Below the pieces are notes generated by a model that searched no databases, was not told the origin of the DNA, and saw only the letters and a list, made by a program, of their open reading frames with translations. Both the position numbers and the translations under genes were made by a program. 9,273 nucleotides of DNA from Sphingomonadales bacterium (GTDB lineage Bacteria > Bacteroidota > Bacteroidia > UBA7662). This document shows positions 6,503 through 9,273 of this stretch, piece after piece. How positions within the stretch are numbered: position 1 is the first letter of the stretch; every line of letters begins with the position of its first letter. The DNA lies in NCBI GenBank assembly GCA_016872125.1, contig VHBD01000048.1, forward strand, positions 1 through 9,273, written 5' to 3'.

Positions 6503-8649
6503 CAGATGGTTTTATGGCGGTGCAAATGATATTGAAGACGAAGACTTAAATTCCGCCCTGGCTCATCGGCGAAATAGCGAAGGCGGTTCATATAATCTCG
6601 GTATCGCGTGTTCAGGGCGTTATCAAGGCTGATTATCCATTGGAGATGTTGACGCATCAATTGACCGCCCAAATAAATTCGTAACAAGGTATAGGCTGCA
6701 GGGGCAGGAGCATAATCCAAACTTGTTTGGCGGTCTTCGCTCAAAGGTATTCGGCTTTGGCGACTTACGTGTTGGATTTCGATTCCGTAATTGAATTGAC
6801 TCTTCGTTTGAGATCCCAGGGCATCGTTTGTGTTTGAGGTGGGATTACGATGCAATCCCAACAACCATCGATCGGCAGGCATCCAGACCAACCAGGTTCC
6901 TTGAGGGTTTTCGCTGCCCCGAATAAGAGCCCACGCTAGATTGAGTTTCCATCCCTTTCCCATTTGAGCACTGGCACTGCTGTTCCAATGCGTCAAAACA
7001 GCATCTCTCCCTACATAAGCGAATTGCGGATATACCCCGTTGATGGTGACCGCCGAGGGTTGTTGAGGTTCTAAAAAAATATAATCCTGAATGTTGCGGA
7101 GGCCAACTTGACTCTCTAAATCGAGAGGGCCTCGTTTCCATCCAAGACCGATGTTACCGGTCCAGGTATGCTCGGGTTTCAGGGTGAGGTTGCCGCGTTC
7201 CAAAGCGGCCATACCTTGATGCAAACCATTTGCATACAGTTCGTTGGCCGAAGGCGGCCTCCATCCCGTGCCAGCGTTTACCCGCATTCTCCATGCCGTT
7301 CGTGGTATTTGATAATTCCATGTCCAGGCGGTACTCAATCGTTGAAAACTTCGTTTGTCAGGCGAAGCAGGATCCTCGGGGTTCGTACCTGGTGGGCGGT
7401 AAAAGGAGGTGAATCCAATCTGGTCGTAACGAAGAGCCCACTCGTGTTTGCCAAGGTTGCTGGTTTCCCAAGATAACAGAGTATAGGCCCAACGGTTCAA
7501 GGACTGATAATTCCGTATAAATTGCCTTGCATTGGCCGGTTGATTGAGATTTTGTTGGAACATCAAGCCTACGGCATTTTCCAAACGATATTTTCCAATT
7601 GTTTTGGTGTAGGTATACGATGCGGTTTGAGTACCCAATTCCAAGGCCATTTCAGGAAGGGGAAGAAATGATCGGATATCGTATTCTTGGCGCTGATTGT
7701 CTTGGTACCCGTATCGCAGGTTGCTCAATCCCCCTCCACGATGTGCTCGTTGAATCCGCAGGCTGTATTGCCAATGAAGAACTTTTTGCATGGGCCTTTC
7801 CAGGTTATACCCAAAATCACCCTTCCACATAGGCAATGAACTTGCAATAGCATTCTGAAGGTCATCGCTATTCTCGGCATGGGCACCAGGATAAAGTCCC
7901 TGACGTAAACTATAAACCCTTAAATAGTTGTTAATCAATAATTTATTATGATTATACTGAAGTTCAGCTGTAGTGCTTTGCTCTCGATTTCCGGTATTGG
8001 CCACAAAGGCTCCTGGAACGCTGTAATTCCCCCCCAAACGATTGCTTCCCTGCCATCTCCATTGCAAATGACCGCGGCGGTCCAAGGGACCTTGTAATCG
8101 TAGATGCATTCCGATTAAGCCATTGTTACTCATCCAAACAGAGGACCAATGAGCATCAAGATGTCCATGCTTAAGCAGTGGGGCAGATTGCTGATCCAGT
8201 ACTCCGCCCAATGCTTCTGGGCCGTGACGCAAACTTGCGGCTGCCTGAAGCAAAGTCCATTCCCCTTCTTGAAAAGGATCAATTTCAGGGGCATGATCGC
8301 TTCCCCAAGCTTGACTCTCCAGGCGAACTCCGTCTTGGAGGATAAGAATTCGTTGACTGTGCAGGCCATTCACGACGGGTTTGGCCAATTGTGCACCGGA
8401 CGAGAGGACGGTTACCCCCGGAATGGTCTCCATTTGACGCGCAAGGGGTTGTCCCGAGTGTTCGAAGGCTTTGGCGGCGCTGAGCCGGTCGGACTCCGAG
8501 CCTTGCCCAAGGGCTTGGTTGATAATTTCCACGGTGGGGAGCTGCAGGGACTTGGAACTGTCCAGACGTTGACCGATCAATGTGCTATCCATGTCCTGGG
8601 GTAGCCAAGGACGACTGCTTAGTAATATAGCCCCTAATAAATGCAACAT
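6502..8649 (-). CDS. TonB-dependent outer-membrane receptor, ZnuD-like plug
   Basis: A 715-residue receptor, typical in length for a TonB-dependent receptor without the extra N-terminal carboxypeptidase-regulatory-like domain common in this phylum. After a short hydrophobic N-terminus (LHLLGAILL) and a possible TonB box near LPTVEI (37-42), the plug spans about 55-160: LARQMETIPGVTVLSSG, KPVVNGLHSQRILILQDGVR, SQAWGSDHAPEIDP (112-125) and LRHGPEALGGV. The DHA segment ending in DP corresponds to the zinc-receptor ZnuD signature (PDHA...DP). The rest is the 22-strand barrel, with WRPPSANELYANG (residues about 467-479) and closing strands near LSLRLQYHLH; the last residues (RHKTI) lack the usual terminal aromatic. 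It heads a likely operon with the overlapping lipoprotein. Zinc or another metal is the best substrate guess, but the barrel loops are not notably His-rich, so other ligands remain possible. Confidence 0.93.
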   Translation of the reverse strand: MLHLLGAILLSSRPWLPQDMDSTLIGQRLDSSKSLQLPTVEIINQALGQGSESDRLSAAKAFEHSGQPLARQMETIPGVTVLSSGAQLAKPVVNGLHSQRILILQDGVRLESQAWGSDHAPEIDPFQEGEWTLLQAAASLRHGPEALGGVLDQQSAPLLKHGHLDAHWSSVWMSNNGLIGMHLRLQGPLDRRGHLQWRWQGSNRLGGNYSVPGAFVANTGNREQSTTAELQYNHNKLLINNYLRVYSLRQGLYPGAHAENSDDLQNAIASSLPMWKGDFGYNLERPMQKVLHWQYSLRIQRAHRGGGLSNLRYGYQDNQRQEYDIRSFLPLPEMALELGTQTASYTYTKTIGKYRLENAVGLMFQQNLNQPANARQFIRNYQSLNRWAYTLLSWETSNLGKHEWALRYDQIGFTSFYRPPGTNPEDPASPDKRSFQRLSTAWTWNYQIPRTAWRMRVNAGTGWRPPSANELYANGLHQGMAALERGNLTLKPEHTWTGNIGLGWKRGPLDLESQVGLRNIQDYIFLEPQQPSAVTINGVYPQFAYVGRDAVLTHWNSSASAQMGKGWKLNLAWALIRGSENPQGTWLVWMPADRWLLGLHRNPTSNTNDALGSQTKSQFNYGIEIQHVSRQSRIPLSEDRQTSLDYAPAPAAYTLLRIYLGGQLMRQHLQWIISLDNALNTRYRDYMNRLRYFADEPGRNLSLRLQYHLHRHKTI

Positions 8650-8708
8650 CGTTGCAAATATACCTTGTACTTTGCGTTTCTGACCTTTTTCCTTATTTTC
8701 GGCCGCTC
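8650..8708. promoter_or_regulatory. 59-bp divergent spacer with overlapping -7-like elements
   Basis: This gap must hold the start signals for both the receptor (minus) and pgmB (plus). On the minus strand TATATTTG (8662-8655) fits TAnnTTTG exactly but has no TTG at the right distance upstream and ends only five bases before the receptor ATG. On the plus strand TTTG (8671-8674), 19 bases, then TATTTTCG (8694-8701, one mismatch) ends seven bases before the pgmB ATG. Either would yield a leaderless or nearly leaderless message, so both are weak candidates. Confidence 0.3.
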
Positions 8709-9273
8709 ATGAACTCATCACGCTCCACCTCATCGCTCCAAGCGGTCATTTTTGATTTGGATGGGGTCTTGGTGGATACCGCCAGGTTTCACGATCAGGC
8801 ATGGGCGGAATTGGCGTTGGGTCTGGGGTATGTTTTGACCGAAACCGACCGCCATGCGCTCAAAGGCCGATCCCGTGCCGACTCCTTGGCGTACCTCTTG
8901 GAGCAGGCCGGATGGAATGATGCGGATCCTTCCCAAAAATTCAGGTGGTTGCAAGCCAAAAATGCCCGTTATCTCGAATTGGTGGAGGCATTGACGCCTC
9001 AAGACGCTGCCCAAGGTGCCCTTGTTCTTCTTGATCAACTCAAGAGTCAGGGTATCAAAACGGCTTTGGGTTCGGCTAGCCAAAACGCTGCCAAGGTTTT
9101 GCAAAAGATCGGTTTGGATTCTTGCTTTGATACGGTGGTGGATGGAACTCGAACGACACGCTCCAAACCGGATTCCCAGGTTTTTTGGATGGCTGCTCAG
9201 GATTTAGGATGCGAACCCGCTCATTGTGCGGTGGTCGAGGATGCCTTGGCGGGGGTTCAAGCCGCCTTGGCCG
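8709..9273 (+). CDS. pgmB: Beta-phosphoglucomutase (3' end outside window)
   Basis: The first 188 residues of a HAD-family beta-phosphoglucomutase, which converts beta-glucose 1-phosphate to glucose 6-phosphate in the cytoplasm through beta-glucose 1,6-bisphosphate. Motif I VIFDLDGVLVDTA gives the phosphorylated Asp16 and acid/base Asp18, followed by His28 and the AW of the family signature FHDQAW. The cap domain has LKGRSRADSL (compare LKGVSREDSL of the Lactococcus enzyme). Motif II is LGSASQNA, motif III Lys is in RSKPD, and motif IV is VVEDALAGVQAA; the frame leaves the window just after it. The usual length is about 215-225, so only a short C-terminal piece is missing. The start ATG at 8709 gives a slightly long Ser-rich N-terminus (MNSSRSTSSLQ). 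In Bacteroidota this gene often adjoins a GH65 disaccharide phosphorylase, which may lie to the right. Confidence 0.93.
   Translation, partial: MNSSRSTSSLQAVIFDLDGVLVDTARFHDQAWAELALGLGYVLTETDRHALKGRSRADSLAYLLEQAGWNDADPSQKFRWLQAKNARYLELVEALTPQDAAQGALVLLDQLKSQGIKTALGSASQNAAKVLQKIGLDSCFDTVVDGTRTTRSKPDSQVFWMAAQDLGCEPAHCAVVEDALAGVQAALA

Noticed and set aside
8149..8604. 151-codon plus-strand frame opposite the receptor plug
   Set aside because: Lies entirely antisense to conserved plug motifs; composition is that of a shadow frame.

Overview
The window looks like chromosomal DNA of a Bacteroidota bacterium. The support is a TonB-dependent receptor with a partner lipoprotein, an OMP_b-brl-type barrel, exported proteins with relaxed lipoboxes, no clear Shine-Dalgarno sequences, and one good TTG-N19-TAnnTTTG promoter. 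I cannot place it below phylum. It is gene-dense: eight genes, no gap over about 112 bp, and no tRNA, rRNA, CRISPR array, insertion sequence or attachment site that I could see.

Layout. (1) 1-1297, minus: N-terminal 432 codons of an exported protein with an esterase-type alpha/beta-hydrolase domain followed by the start of a GH13 alpha-amylase domain; the C-terminus lies outside the window. (2) 1298-1408: divergent control region with a palindrome and a promoter. (3) 1409-5211, plus: a lipoprotein of unknown function, possibly with two NTF2-like folds; pepT (peptidase T); and, overlapping pepT by ATGA, an exported protein joining a YiiX-like cysteine hydrolase domain to an e(P4)-type HAD acid phosphatase domain. 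(4) 5208-8649, minus, converging on group 3 at a hairpin that covers both stop codons: in transcription order, a TonB-dependent receptor with a ZnuD-like plug motif, a small lipoprotein overlapping it by TGATG, and a beta-barrel with two His/acidic patches. (5) 8709-9273, plus: 5' part of a beta-phosphoglucomutase gene (pgmB).

How they may work together. The receptor, lipoprotein and barrel look like one outer-membrane uptake unit; a metal, perhaps zinc, is a reasonable but unproven substrate. The exported amylase-type enzyme and pgmB both suit alpha-glucan or maltose use, although they sit at opposite ends of the window and point away from each other. The middle group combines cytosolic peptide cleavage with exported cysteine-hydrolase and phosphatase activities, which could mean scavenging of peptides and phosphoesters.

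Base composition changes with the layout: sampled 60-base lines inside 5208-8649 are mostly about 37-47% GC, while lines in the flanking genes are mostly about 52-63%. The most unusual items are the two domain fusions (YiiX + e(P4), and esterase + GH13) and the receptor cassette.
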